Origin: Pseudomonadota bacterium
GTDB taxonomy: Bacteria > Pseudomonadota > Alphaproteobacteria > Acetobacterales > Acetobacteraceae
DNA: 59,853 nucleotides
Assembly: GCA_021845985.1 (NCBI GenBank)
Contig: JAJZES010000023.1
Coordinates: forward strand, 1-59,853
Direction of reading: 5' to 3'
Part shown: positions 41,122-49,288 of the stretch, piece by piece
Numbering within the stretch: position 1 is the first letter of the stretch
Layout: the number at the start of each line of letters is the position of its first letter
Program-made: the position numbers and the translations under genes
The notes under the pieces: model-generated
The model's database searches: none
What the model saw: only the letters and a program-made list of their open reading frames with translations
What the model was told of the DNA's origin: nothing

Positions 41122-42524
41122 GCCGCTCCCTTCCGCGCAAAATCCTCGCTGTCCAGCCGCGCCAGCTCCGCCGGCACATCGGCGATGTCGAACGTCTCCG
41201 CCACCACCTTCACCGCCGTCTCCCGCGACATCAGCCTGGCCGTGGTCAGCGTCTGCAACGTCGCCGCATCCTGCGCCCGCTCGGCGGCGTCCGGCGGGTA
41301 CCACGGCGGCCAGCGCAGGGTGATCCGCGCGCCCGCATCCATCGGCGCCACCGCCGCCCCGCGCACCGTCAGCCCGAACCGCGCCGAAGCCAGCACCACC
41401 ATCCGTGCCAGCCGCAGCATCGCCGCGCCGTAACTGACGCGCAGATTATCGGCCAGCCATATCAGGCCCTGATTCATCATCTCCAGCGCGCGTCCGCTCT
41501 GCGGCGCGCTCAGCCGGTCGGCACTGGCGCGGTTGCCGTGCACGCCCTCCAGCGCCAGTTCGCGCAGGAACCGCACATAGTCGATCACCGCCGCCGCCGC
41601 GGTTCCGCCGATCTCCAGCAGCCGCGCGTCGCCCTTCTCGGTGACCACCAGGGCGTTGCCGGCGCCGCGCACGATCTCGGCGTCGGTCGCCGCCGGCTCG
41701 CGGATCATCAGCAGCGGGTCGGACGAATATTTCAATCCCCGCCCGGCCTGCGACAACTGGTAGTCGATCTCGATCGAGGTCTCCACGGCCGGGCGAAACG
41801 TGCAGGCGCCATCGACATCATCGCCGCCCGGCAGGTTGCGCACCCAGACCAGCGGCACGAAGCCCAGCCCGTGGGTGATGCTGCGCGCCGCATCTTCGGC
41901 ATGCGGCGGCGCGCCGCCCACCGGCACCGGGACGAACCAGATCTCACGCTCGACATCCCACACGCGCTGAAACCAGTAGGTGCCGGCCGGATCGACCATC
42001 GCATAGCCACGCGCGACAAGCGCGGCGCCCGGCACCTTGTAGCATTCCGTCACCTGCGCCAGCGTGTCGGGCGCCGCGGTCTGCCACACCGGCGTCAGAT
42101 AGAGCGACGGCAGCACCTGGAAGAACACCCGCCCGGCCAGCACCCGCAGCAGAATCGCCACACTGCCGACGCTGCCGCGCAGCGCCGCGTCGAGCATGAC
42201 CCGGTTCAACCCGCTCTCCTGCGCAATGTCGGCCAGCGTCGCGCGCGTCGCCGCATCGTCGCAATCGAGCGTCGGGAAATGTCCCTCGCCGAAGACGAGT
42301 GACAGACTGTCATCGACGATGATGCGCGCCAGCGGATAGCGCACGCTCGGCTTGCGCTGGCGCAGCGGGATATACTCCCCGCCCGCCGTGCGCTCGTCAT
42401 GAAACGCGTAGGGCAGCACGTCATAGAGCCGCCCTTCCAGCACCCGCGTCAGCAGATCGAGCCGGCGCGTGCGCGCGGGGTATCCGCCGTCGCGCGGAAC
42501 AAGCGCGCTGATCGTGTCGAACAT
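41118..42524 (-). CDS. Phage portal protein
   Basis: The 468-residue protein forms the DNA entry ring. Features are RRLDLLTRVLEGRLYDVLPYAFHDERTAGGEYIPLRQRKPS near the N-terminus, YPLARIIVDDSLSLVFGEGHFP, AETSIEIDYQLSQAGRGLKYSSDPLLMI-like segments around 240-270, and a long helical stretch at about 300-370 (DRLSAPQSGRALEMMNQGLIWLADNLR). The last part, RWPPWYPPDAAERAQDAATLQTLTTARLMSRETAVKVV, is a common portal motif of the SPP1-like family. Start MFDTISAL at 42524. Confidence 0.8.
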   Translation of the reverse strand: MFDTISALVPRDGGYPARTRRLDLLTRVLEGRLYDVLPYAFHDERTAGGEYIPLRQRKPSVRYPLARIIVDDSLSLVFGEGHFPTLDCDDAATRATLADIAQESGLNRVMLDAALRGSVGSVAILLRVLAGRVFFQVLPSLYLTPVWQTAAPDTLAQVTECYKVPGAALVARGYAMVDPAGTYWFQRVWDVEREIWFVPVPVGGAPPHAEDAARSITHGLGFVPLVWVRNLPGGDDVDGACTFRPAVETSIEIDYQLSQAGRGLKYSSDPLLMIREPAATDAEIVRGAGNALVVTEKGDARLLEIGGTAAAAVIDYVRFLRELALEGVHGNRASADRLSAPQSGRALEMMNQGLIWLADNLRVSYGAAMLRLARMVVLASARFGLTVRGAAVAPMDAGARITLRWPPWYPPDAAERAQDAATLQTLTTARLMSRETAVKVVAETFDIADVPAELARLDSEDFARKGAA

Positions 42525-42549
42525 GGTGTCTCCCTGCTCCGCCCCACCC

Positions 42550-43884
42550 TCACCGGCCGATGAACGCCACCGCCAGCCGCCGCGCCGGCGACTCCGCCAG
42601 CATCGCCAGCGCCCGCGACAGCGCATCCACCTGATCGTCCTTGCGGCCGCCGGGAAACTCCCGCAGCTCGTCGAGGAACAGCCGGTTCCAGCCGCCGCGG
42701 ACGACGGCAATCTCCCCCGCCGCCACCAGCGCCGCCGCCGGCCCGGCGCGCGTCAGCTTGGCCCCGGTCTCGGGACCAGCGAGCACCCGGAACCCGGCCA
42801 GCCGCCCGGTCAGGAACGCCACCTGCTGCTTGCCCGCCTGCCCCGGATCCTGCGGCAGCCCGACCGCGACCTCGTGCCCGTCGAGCTTCGCCGTCTGCAC
42901 GATGGCATCCGCCACCGCCCCCGGCCCGGCGCGCAGCCGCACCACGTCGAGCACCACCACCACGCCACCCTCACCACGGCCGAGCTTGACCCCCGCCGTC
43001 CAGTCCGGGTCGCGCGCCTCGCCCGACGCCGTTGCCGCCAAATCCCAGGCCCGCACCACCGGCCGGCACGGCGGCGCCTCCTCGAACACGCCGATCCGCC
43101 CGACCTGGAACAGCGCCTCGGCGTCCGAGCGCGGCGCCTGCTGATACAGGGCCGACCACGCCCGCGGCCCCAGCACAGTGCGCCGGCGCAGCAGCGCGCT
43201 GCGGCTCTCCGCCGCCGGCCACAGCGGCGCGCCCTCCTCGCGGCGGAGCGGATCGTCCGGCCCGGCCAGCGCCGGCAGCACCAGCCGCCGCCACGGCTCA
43301 TCGCCGCCGGCCAGCACCCGCCCGGCCAGATCGTCCTCGTGCCAGCGGGTCATCACCAGCACGATGCGCCCGTGCGGCGCCAGCCGCGTCGTCAGGTCGG
43401 CGCGGAACCAGTCCCACAGCGCCTCGCGCGACACCGCACTTTCCGCCTCCGCCCAGGATTTGATCGGATCGTCGATAACGATCAGGTCGGCCCGCCGCCC
43501 GGCCAGTGGCCCGCGCACGCCGACGCCGAAATATCCCCCGCCCGCCTCGGTGGCGAAGCGTGCCGCCGCCCGCTCGTCGCGCGCCAGCCGCGCCCCCGCC
43601 ACCTCGCCGCCGTGCTCGGCCACCAGCGCGCGCACCTGACGGCCGAAATGCGTCGCCAGCCCCTCGGTGTGACACGCCGCGATGATCCGCACCGTCGGCC
43701 GCCGCAGCAACACCCAGGCGGGAAAGATCACGCTGGCATAGGTGCTTTTGGCGCTGCCCGGCGGCATCGACACCAGCACCCGGTCGCCCTTGCCGGCGAG
43801 CACGGCCAGCAGCGCCCGATGATGCCGCGCCGGCGCCTGGCCGCGTGGCTCCAGCACCAGCCTGGCCCACTGCGACAGCTTCAT
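42550..43884 (-). CDS. Terminase large subunit
   Basis: The 444-residue DNA-packaging motor has Walker A in SMPPGSAKSTYASV (about 39-52), Walker B LIVIDDP (about 134-140) followed by the coupling segment VMTRWHEDDLAGR, and an RNase-H-like nuclease domain with VRAWDLAATASG (about 270) and DDQVDALSRALAML near the C-terminus. This indicates ATP-driven headful or site-specific packaging. No small terminase gene is next to it. The first gene of the phage block; a weak promoter candidate lies upstream. Intact motor residues imply the particle can still package DNA. Confidence 0.92.
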   Translation of the reverse strand: MKLSQWARLVLEPRGQAPARHHRALLAVLAGKGDRVLVSMPPGSAKSTYASVIFPAWVLLRRPTVRIIAACHTEGLATHFGRQVRALVAEHGGEVAGARLARDERAAARFATEAGGGYFGVGVRGPLAGRRADLIVIDDPIKSWAEAESAVSREALWDWFRADLTTRLAPHGRIVLVMTRWHEDDLAGRVLAGGDEPWRRLVLPALAGPDDPLRREEGAPLWPAAESRSALLRRRTVLGPRAWSALYQQAPRSDAEALFQVGRIGVFEEAPPCRPVVRAWDLAATASGEARDPDWTAGVKLGRGEGGVVVVLDVVRLRAGPGAVADAIVQTAKLDGHEVAVGLPQDPGQAGKQQVAFLTGRLAGFRVLAGPETGAKLTRAGPAAALVAAGEIAVVRGGWNRLFLDELREFPGGRKDDQVDALSRALAMLAESPARRLAVAFIGR

Positions 43885-44380
43885 ACGATGTCCCGGATAC
43901 GAAAATCGGCGGCTGTGCCGTCCCGCACACGCCGCCGATCATGCCGTAAGGATTAGCGCAAACCGGGGCATCCGGGCAAGGCATTTTTTCCGCTTGGCAG
44001 ATTTTTTTCCTGGCAATCCCGCGCCGCACAATGCAGCCTCCCGGCCAACAGCAACGGCCTTTGACGCGCTCAAGTATAGCTCGCAAGTATCTGTGATATC
44101 GCCAATCAAGTCGAAATGTGGCAGGAATGTGCCGGCGGATGTGCCGGAGTCGGTGCGATTTTGCCGCCCCCTATGACATCGCTATGCGATCAGGGGTTGA
44201 CCTGGGCGGCAAGACTTGCTCGGATCGCCTCGTGTTTGATCCCGGACTGCTCCGATCCCGGCCCGCTTCGCGGCGTGGCTGTTGCGAAGCCGTTTCAGTC
44301 ACGCGCGCCGGTTTCCGCCGGTTGCCGCTGCCGCCGTGCGCCTGCCGCGCGGCGGCCCATCAGAAAAAGGAGAGGTTGCC
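43885..44380. other. Intergenic region between the phage block and the RlpA-like gene
   Basis: No gene is supported in these 496 bases. It contains a weak minus-strand promoter candidate, AT-rich runs (GCATTTTTTCCG at 43980-43991, GATTTTTTTCC at 44000-44010) and a direct repeat CAAGTAT (44071-44077 and 44084-44090). A plus-strand promoter candidate TTGACG (44061-44066) plus AAGTAT (44085-44090, 18-bp spacer) could serve the RlpA-like gene with a long leader. I found no integrase, small terminase, tRNA or attachment core. Confidence 0.5.
43951..43979 (-). promoter_or_regulatory. Candidate promoter of the phage block
   Basis: On the minus strand TTGCCC (43979-43974) and CTAATC (43956-43951) are 17 bases apart, about 67 bp before the terminase start. 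It is a weak match; regulation by a host factor would be needed for a particle without its own repressor. Confidence 0.3.
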
Positions 44381-44896
44381 ATGATCTCGTCGGCCCGACG
44401 GATGGTCCCTGGCGTGCTCGCCTCGCTGCTGCTCGCCGCCCCGTTGCTCGCTCCGGTCGCGCATGCCAGCGAACCGCCGCGCAAAACCGTCGCCCCGCAT
44501 GCAAGGCTGAAATCCGCTTCCAAGCATGGCCAGCATCTGGCCCGGCGCCGGTCGACCACTGTTCCGGTCGCCGTGCACCCGGTGGCCTTCCTCGACGATT
44601 CCGCCGCCTGGCACCAGAACGGCATCGCCTCCTGGTATGGTGGGCCGCGCTGGCAGGGGCAGCGCACCGCCTCCGGCAGCCGTTATGAGCAGGACGCGCT
44701 CACCGCCGCCCATGCCACCCTGCCGCTCGGCAGCCGCATCCGCGTGGCGCTTGAGGGATCCGACCGCAGCGTCGTCGTGGTCATCACCGACCGGCCGGGC
44801 ACCCGCACCCGGATCATTGATCTCAGCCGCGGCGCCGCCCGCGTCCTCGGCATGCTCGATCGCGGCGTCGCCCGCGTCACCCTTTCGATGCCATGA
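44381..44896 (+). CDS. RlpA-like double-psi beta-barrel protein
   Basis: The 171-residue protein has a signal peptide (about 1-29, VPGVLASLLLAAPLLAPVAHAS), a basic linker and an RlpA-like domain (about 80-171): NGIASWYGGPRWQGQRTASGSRYEQDALTAAHATLPLGSRIRV, then VVVVITDRPGTRTRIIDLSRGAARVLGM. The TASG, AHxTLPxG and DRG/DRP motifs with the final Asp match septal lytic transglycosylases that cleave naked glycan strands. The linker is Arg/His-rich and there is no SPOR domain and no lipobox. A good AAGGAGAGG ribosome-binding site precedes the ATG. Confidence 0.85.
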   Translation: MISSARRMVPGVLASLLLAAPLLAPVAHASEPPRKTVAPHARLKSASKHGQHLARRRSTTVPVAVHPVAFLDDSAAWHQNGIASWYGGPRWQGQRTASGSRYEQDALTAAHATLPLGSRIRVALEGSDRSVVVVITDRPGTRTRIIDLSRGAARVLGMLDRGVARVTLSMP

Positions 44897-45028
44897 TTTC
44901 CGCCGCACGTTTCGCTACCCGGCACGCGCAGCGTCATTTAATCGTGAAATCGTTTGCCACAGGTCCAAAACCGGCGACGTCACGGCAGGTTCACCGGGAA
45001 ATGCGGTGGTGATCCTAACCGGTGCAGG

Positions 45029-45484
45029 ATGGAGACCTTGGACCCTGCTGCCGTCGATGGCAGCGCCTTGCCCAGACTGCGACCTTCGCCTCCCTCCGAC
45101 CCTGTCGTGCCGCCACAGATTCTATTAATTCACAGCAATGATTTGCGCCTCCTCGCGCTTCTCGCGGCGCTTGCCGAGGCGGAATACCGCGTGCTCAGCG
45201 CCGCCGATGCCGCCGACGCGCGGACGCAGATCGGTGCCCGCGGCATGCCGGATGTGCTGCTGCTCGGCCCTGGATGCCCGCCTGCGCGTTCCGGCATGGG
45301 TTTTGCCCGCGAATGTCTCGCCGCCTGCGCCGCGGTGCGCGTCATTTACCTCACGCCGCTACCCTGGCCGGACGGCCTGCCGCTGCTGGCGCGCGAGCGG
45401 TGGCTGCGCATTCCGTTCACCGAACCGGCCCTGGTCGCCGCCCTCGCCGCCGGCTGGCCCGTCACGGCATCAGCGTCGGCATGA
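45029..45484 (+). CDS. Degenerate receiver-domain protein
   Basis: The 151-residue protein has a receiver-like fold: PQILLIHSNDLRLLALLAALAEAEYRVLSAADAADA, then PDVLLLGPGC, RVIYLTPLP and a C-terminal helix. The acidic pocket is gone (HSN instead of EDD), the phospho-acceptor Asp is replaced by Gly in LLLGPG, and the switch Lys is not obvious (RIPFTEP). It should not be phosphorylated by the usual route and may act as a pseudo-receiver. An N-terminal Pro-rich stretch precedes the domain. Its end overlaps the convergent lipoprotein gene by 23 bp. Confidence 0.55.
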   Translation: METLDPAAVDGSALPRLRPSPPSDPVVPPQILLIHSNDLRLLALLAALAEAEYRVLSAADAADARTQIGARGMPDVLLLGPGCPPARSGMGFARECLAACAAVRVIYLTPLPWPDGLPLLARERWLRIPFTEPALVAALAAGWPVTASASA

Positions 45485-45842
45485 TGCGATGCAGCGTCCC
45501 CGTCGCCTTGCAGGAGGGCGTCATATAGACCAATTCGGCCGTCGTCTGGGCCGCCTGTCCGGCGAGGCGCAGCAAATGCGGCGGCTTGCCCGCCGGTTGC
45601 GTGTTCAGCGTGCCGTCCAACCGGCCATCGCCGGCCATCGTGCCGCGCAGAATCAGGCTGCCGTCACCGGGGGCGAAGGCAAAGCTGCCGGCGGTGCCGG
45701 CGCGGCCCGGAAGGGTGGTCAGCGTCGAGGTGCCGCCGAGGCCGCACCCGGCCAGCGGCCCGGCATAGCGCCGCTCCCGCACCATGCCGGCGGCGCACCC
45801 GGCCAGCATCAGAACCACTACCGATATTACACCGACACGCAT
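45462..45842 (-). CDS. Putative lipoprotein
   Basis: The 126-residue protein has a lipoprotein signal with lipobox LAGC (about 12-15) after a hydrophobic VGVISVVVLML. The mature part contains a beta-rich core GSFAFAPGDGSLILRGTMAGDGRLDGTL and LAGQAAQTTAELVYMTPSCKATGTLHRI, with a second and third cysteine that could form a disulphide. It resembles small lipoproteins of unknown function in Acetobacteraceae. It is divergent from the receiver gene at 45958, and the 115-bp space must hold both promoters. Confidence 0.6.
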   Translation of the reverse strand: MRVGVISVVVLMLAGCAAGMVRERRYAGPLAGCGLGGTSTLTTLPGRAGTAGSFAFAPGDGSLILRGTMAGDGRLDGTLNTQPAGKPPHLLRLAGQAAQTTAELVYMTPSCKATGTLHRIMPTLMP

Positions 45843-45957
45843 TATTTCGCACACGGGAAGTTGAGCATCAGCGCTTCACATATAAACGTATTGGTCGTCC
45901 CTGCACGCTTAGATTCCGCCTACGGCATAGTCGCCCAACCGACTCGAGGACCCGTCA

Positions 45958-46377
45958 ATGGCCGCAGTTCCGCCCCCTGGTTCCGCGCTCAGCGGTCTGA
46001 CCATTCTTCTCGTCGAGGATGATCAGGATGTGCGCGATGCCGTCGAGGCGTTGCTGGTGCTCGAAGGCGCCGAGGTCGTCGCCTGCGCCGGCGCCGCAGC
46101 GGCGCTCGACGTACTCGGCGGAGGGGCGCCGCTCGACCTGCTGATCACCGATGTGGTGCTCGGCGAGCCGCTGTCCGGCTTCGATGTCGCCGCCGCTGCG
46201 ATGGCCTATCGTTCCGCCCTGCCGATCCTGCTCATCACCGGCTACGCCGGCACCGCCACCCGCGACCTGCCGCGCCCGGTGCCGGTTCTGCTCAAGCCGT
46301 TCCGCTATGTCGAATTGCTTGACGCAATCAACGCAGTGCTGCGCCGACAACCCGCCAGCATCGCTGCCGCCGCATGA
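45958..46377 (+). CDS. Single-domain response regulator
   Basis: The 139-residue receiver has intact phosphorylation residues: acidic pair in LLVEDDQDV (about 20-21), phospho-acceptor Asp in LLITDVVLG (about 64), Thr in LLITGYAG and Lys in LLKPFRY. There is no output domain, so it would act through protein contacts or as an intermediate in a phosphorelay, like DivK/CheY-type proteins. No histidine kinase is nearby. The 10-residue Pro-rich start is extra. Confidence 0.85.
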   Translation: MAAVPPPGSALSGLTILLVEDDQDVRDAVEALLVLEGAEVVACAGAAAALDVLGGGAPLDLLITDVVLGEPLSGFDVAAAAMAYRSALPILLITGYAGTATRDLPRPVPVLLKPFRYVELLDAINAVLRRQPASIAAAA

Positions 46378-46504
46378 TCTGTTGCTGGCGCATCAAATCG
46401 TGAAGCAAAAACATTTTTGTTGCGGAAAACGTGAGCATAAGCTTCGATGACAGCCGTTTGTTTCTATGCTAACGTTCCTCCATATTCCTTGGGGGCACGG
46501 CCGC

Positions 46505-46852
46505 ATGCGGGTTCTTGTGGTGGAGGACGACGCCGGAGTACGTGACACCCTCAACGATTTGCTCGCCGCGTCGGGGCACGTCGTCTCGCTGGCGGCAACC
46601 TATGCGCAGGCGGCCGGGCTGTTGACGCAAGTGGCGCTGGACGTGCTGGTCGCCGACCTCATCCTGCCCGGCGGCAGCGGGCTCGAACTCGCCAACCGTG
46701 CGGTGGCGCACGGCATGGCGGCGGTGCTGTGCACCGGTCACCCGACGCAGATGGAGATGCTGCGCGAACACGGCATCGGCCATCTCGCCAAACCGTTCTC
46801 GTCGGAAACGCTTGAGCGTGCCATCACCGCGGCGGTGCTGCGGCCGCGCTGA
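46505..46852 (+). CDS. Single-domain response regulator
   Basis: The 115-residue receiver has a complete active site: VLVVEDDAGVRD (Asp pair), VLVADLILPGGSG (phospho-acceptor Asp near 50), VLCTGHP (Thr) and HLAKPFSSETL (Lys). Start MRVLVVEDD at 46505 fits the family; a longer frame upstream (from 46466) adds 13 residues without family support. It is 127 bp after the other receiver. The pair of orphan receivers suggests a phosphorelay with a distant kinase. Confidence 0.85.
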   Translation: MRVLVVEDDAGVRDTLNDLLAASGHVVSLAATYAQAAGLLTQVALDVLVADLILPGGSGLELANRAVAHGMAAVLCTGHPTQMEMLREHGIGHLAKPFSSETLERAITAAVLRPR

Positions 46853-47069
46853 GCGCCACCCGTCCCGGCCCCGGGCGAGGCAGCGCATGCCGGCGGCCGG
46901 CCGGTCACCTGACGGGTGGGCACCAATGGATGGCCCAACCGACCTGTCCACTCAGCGCACAAACAGTTTGATGCTTGTAATGGGAATCGGAATGCGTTAA
47001 AACTGGCGTAACGAATTGAGCGTGGCGGTTCCGGTGCTGGCCGTGCCCGAGGTAAGGAGTTCAGGGCTT

Positions 47070-47597
47070 ATGACCACCAAGATTGGGTTGGCGACGGCAA
47101 TCGTGGCGAGTGTGGCGTCCGGCGGCGCGATGGCCCAACGTATCGGCGAGGTCTCTGGGTTTTTTGCAACCCCGAATCCGAAACTGATCATCACCAACAC
47201 GTCGGCCACCGCCTACAGCGGCGTTAAGCTGTTGGCCTTCAACGGCGTGACGAAGATCGGCTCGACCAGCATCGGTGTACTGCCGGCGGCGGTAGCCGTC
47301 TCCTCCTCTGGCTTTGCCAGCTTTCTGCTCGGCAATGGCGGCGGCAGCGCCACCCGCCTGATGAGCAAGCCCGGTGTTCCAGGCCTCACCAGTTCAGACA
47401 CGTTCCAATTGGTCGCGGCAGGCCTGCAGTCCGCCGTGTTTGGCGACACGCCGGACTGGCTCGGTAAGACCAACACCAAGGCGACGAATGGTGCGCAGGC
47501 ATTGGCCGCCTTGTTTGCGGTCCCGGAGCCGGCAACGATCCTGCTGATGACCGCGGGCATTGCCGGTGTCGCAGCAAGCCGCCGCCGTCGCGGCTGA
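47070..47597 (+). CDS. PEP-CTERM sorting domain protein
   Basis: The 175-residue exported protein has an N-terminal signal (about 1-24, GLATAIVASVASGGAMA) and a beta-rich middle (KLIITNTSATAYSGVKLLAFNGVTKIG). The C-terminus has the PEP-CTERM layout: VPEPAT (about 152-157), a hydrophobic helix ILLMTAGIAGVAAS, and RRRRG. Exosortase cleaves and anchors such proteins, usually in strains that make extracellular polysaccharide or biofilm. No exosortase gene is in the window. A ribosome-binding site AAGGAG lies 10 bp before the ATG. A strong terminator follows. Confidence 0.85.
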   Translation: MTTKIGLATAIVASVASGGAMAQRIGEVSGFFATPNPKLIITNTSATAYSGVKLLAFNGVTKIGSTSIGVLPAAVAVSSSGFASFLLGNGGGSATRLMSKPGVPGLTSSDTFQLVAAGLQSAVFGDTPDWLGKTNTKATNGAQALAALFAVPEPATILLMTAGIAGVAASRRRRG

Positions 47598-47652
47598 TCG
47601 CCCGGCGGCTTGCCACGCTGCGCGGTAACAGGCCGCGGTGAGATGGGTTTTG

Positions 47653-47684
47653 CACAAACAGCGATCGCAGTATCGCTGTTTGTG
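47653..47684 (+). terminator. Rho-independent terminator
   Basis: CACAAACAGCGAT (47653-47665) and ATCGCTGTTTGTG (47672-47684) form a perfect 13-bp stem with a 6-base loop, followed by TTTT (47685-47688). It ends the PEP-CTERM gene and is the clearest terminator in the window. Confidence 0.9.
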
Positions 47685-47720
47685 TTTTATCGGTGATCCA
47701 AGCATCGTACGGAAAAGGTG

Positions 47721-48815
47721 ATGTCTGGGTTGCCGCATCCCATGCACGGGCCGAATCGGCTCAAACTCGGGATTTTTTCCGCCAACGCCGATGGCGGGCT
47801 GGCCCTGACCCGGGTTGCCGAACGCTGGCCGGCGCTGTGGCCCGACATCGTCGATGTCGCGCAACTGGCCGACCGCGCCGGGTTCGAGTTCTTCCTGCCG
47901 ATCGCCCGCTGGAAAGGCTATGGCGGCCTGACCAACAGCCGCGAATGGTCCTATGAGACACTGACCTTCGCCGCCGCCTTGGCCGGTGTCACCCGCCACA
48001 TGGCGCTGTTCGCCACGGTGCATGTGCCGATGGTGCATCCCGTCTTCGCCGCCAAGGCGCTGGCCACCATCGACCACGCCAGCAATGGCCGCGCCGGCCT
48101 CAATATCGTCTGCGGCTGGAACCCCGACGAGTTCGCCATGTTCGGCGTCAACCTGACCGACGCCCGCTATGAACAGGGACTCGAGTGGTTCGAAATCCTG
48201 TCCCGCCTCTGCGCCGAGGAGGCACCCTTCGACCATCACGGCCGCTTTTATGATCTGCGTCAGGTCTCCGGCCTGCCCAAGCCGCTGCAGCGGCCCCGCC
48301 CGGTCACCCTCAATGCCGGCTTCTCCCCCGCCGGGCGCGACTTCGCCGCCCAGGCCGCCGACTTCCTGTTCACCACCTTCGTCGATTTCGACTCCGGCCG
48401 CGCCCAGATCGCCGACATGGCGCAGCGCGCCGCCGCCACCGGACGACAGGTCGGCGTCCACACCACCTGCCACGTCGTCTGCCGCCCGAGCCAAAGCGAG
48501 GCCGAGGACTACTACGAGCATTACGCGGTCGCCATGGAAGACAGCGCCTGCGCCGACCACTACATGGCGACCAAGGAGAAATTCTCCTTCTCGCATGACC
48601 CGATCGCCTACCGGCTGCACCGCAAGCGCTTCGTCGGCGGCGCCGGCACCTACCCGCTGATCGGCACGCCCCGCGCCATCGCCGACGACCTGATCCGCAT
48701 CGCCGAGGTCGGCTTCGCCGGCGTCGCCCTCTCGTTCGTCAACTATAAGAACGAGTTGCCGTATTTCATCGGCGAGGTGCTGCCCCTGCTGCGGCAGGCG
48801 GGGCTGCGCGGCTGA
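47721..48815 (+). CDS. LLM-class flavin-dependent monooxygenase
   Basis: The 364-residue protein is a luciferase-like FMNH2-dependent oxygenase: KLGIFSANADGGLALT at the start, EFFLPIARWKGYGG, HPVFAAKALATIDHASNGRAGLNIVCGWNPDEF with the conserved VxGW, and GSPRAI-like GTPRAIADDL near the end. The closest pattern I recall is the RutA/alkanesulfonate (SsuD)/dimethylsulfone group, but the substrate is unknown. Start at ATG 47721 with GGAA as ribosome-binding site; a second ATG (47742) is possible. The end overlaps the convergent V4R-domain gene by 50 bp. Confidence 0.85.
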   Translation: MSGLPHPMHGPNRLKLGIFSANADGGLALTRVAERWPALWPDIVDVAQLADRAGFEFFLPIARWKGYGGLTNSREWSYETLTFAAALAGVTRHMALFATVHVPMVHPVFAAKALATIDHASNGRAGLNIVCGWNPDEFAMFGVNLTDARYEQGLEWFEILSRLCAEEAPFDHHGRFYDLRQVSGLPKPLQRPRPVTLNAGFSPAGRDFAAQAADFLFTTFVDFDSGRAQIADMAQRAAATGRQVGVHTTCHVVCRPSQSEAEDYYEHYAVAMEDSACADHYMATKEKFSFSHDPIAYRLHRKRFVGGAGTYPLIGTPRAIADDLIRIAEVGFAGVALSFVNYKNELPYFIGEVLPLLRQAGLRG

Positions 48816-49287
48816 CGGCAAACCGGCAGCACGCCGCCCCGCTCGCCGCACAGTCGGTTTCCACCGCCACCGCCTCGCCGCTCAGCACCATTCCGCCGAC
48901 CGCCGCCATCATCCCGCCAATCGCCGCGCACACTGGCGCCGGCTGCGCACCCGCCCCGGCGGCGAACGGGCTGTTCTGCACATCGAGCGTCAGCCCCTCG
49001 CCCTCGCGCCGCAGCGTCCACACCCCCCAGCCGAGCTGTGGCGCCGTCGCCGCGATCACCTCCAGCAGCCCGTCCGGCGCCGAGTCGCGATAGGTCGCCG
49101 CCGACCGGCCGCCGAAGCGGCGCACCGAGCGGCCGAGCGCCGCCAGCGCCGCCGCCGCCGCATCCGGCGGCAACTCGGCAAACAGGCCCATCAGCGCGTC
49201 CGGCCGGATCATCATGTAGCGGATGGTCCCGTCGCGGTATTCGCCGCGTTCGGCATCGAACACCATGCGCTCGCGCAGCGCCGCCAT
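48766..49287 (-). CDS. V4R (4-vinyl reductase) domain protein
   Basis: The 173-residue protein reads YMMIRPDALMGLFAELPPDAAAAALAALGRSVRRFGG, then VDVQNSPFAAG-like LTLDVQNSPFAAG, and ends with a cysteine pair in ETDCAASGAACCRFAV (about 150-165). This is the V4R domain, which binds small hydrophobic or aromatic ligands and is found in regulators of phenol/toluene degradation (XylR/DmpR) and in bacteriochlorophyll enzymes. Here it stands alone as last gene of the dioxygenase operon, 1 bp after the SDR. It may sense or hold an intermediate. Confidence 0.7.
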   Translation of the reverse strand: MAALRERMVFDAERGEYRDGTIRYMMIRPDALMGLFAELPPDAAAAALAALGRSVRRFGGRSAATYRDSAPDGLLEVIAATAPQLGWGVWTLRREGEGLTLDVQNSPFAAGAGAQPAPVCAAIGGMMAAVGGMVLSGEAVAVETDCAASGAACCRFAVSRAAPPAAAGAAPRR

Positions 49288-49288
49288 C

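Larger units (their letters stand above)
21792..43884 (-). mobile_element. Contractile-tail phage structural and lysis gene block
   Basis: About 22 kb of tightly packed minus-strand genes follow the P2/Mu-like structural order: terminase, portal, scaffold, capsid, neck proteins, sheath, tube, chaperone, tape-measure slot, U, X, D, V, W, J, I, fibres, lysis. The block lacks integrase, excisionase, repressor, replication, small terminase and head protease genes, and no flanking repeat is visible. The left edge is 3 bp from a chromosomal gene. Every visible frame is intact, which argues for selection on particle production and not for decay. It is best described as a prophage remnant or domesticated particle. 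Confidence 0.85.

Noticed and set aside
21789-44380. Search for prophage attachment repeats or tRNA att site
   Set aside because: The left border has 3 bp between stops and the right region has no tRNA-like sequence; I could not find matching direct repeats by eye.
46916-46945. Possible sigma-54 promoter of the PEP-CTERM gene
   Set aside because: GGGCAC is present but the -12 GC element is not at the required spacing.
46997-47011. CtrA-like half sites TTAA-N7-GTAA before the PEP-CTERM gene
   Set aside because: The second half differs from TTAA and a single imperfect match has no statistical weight.
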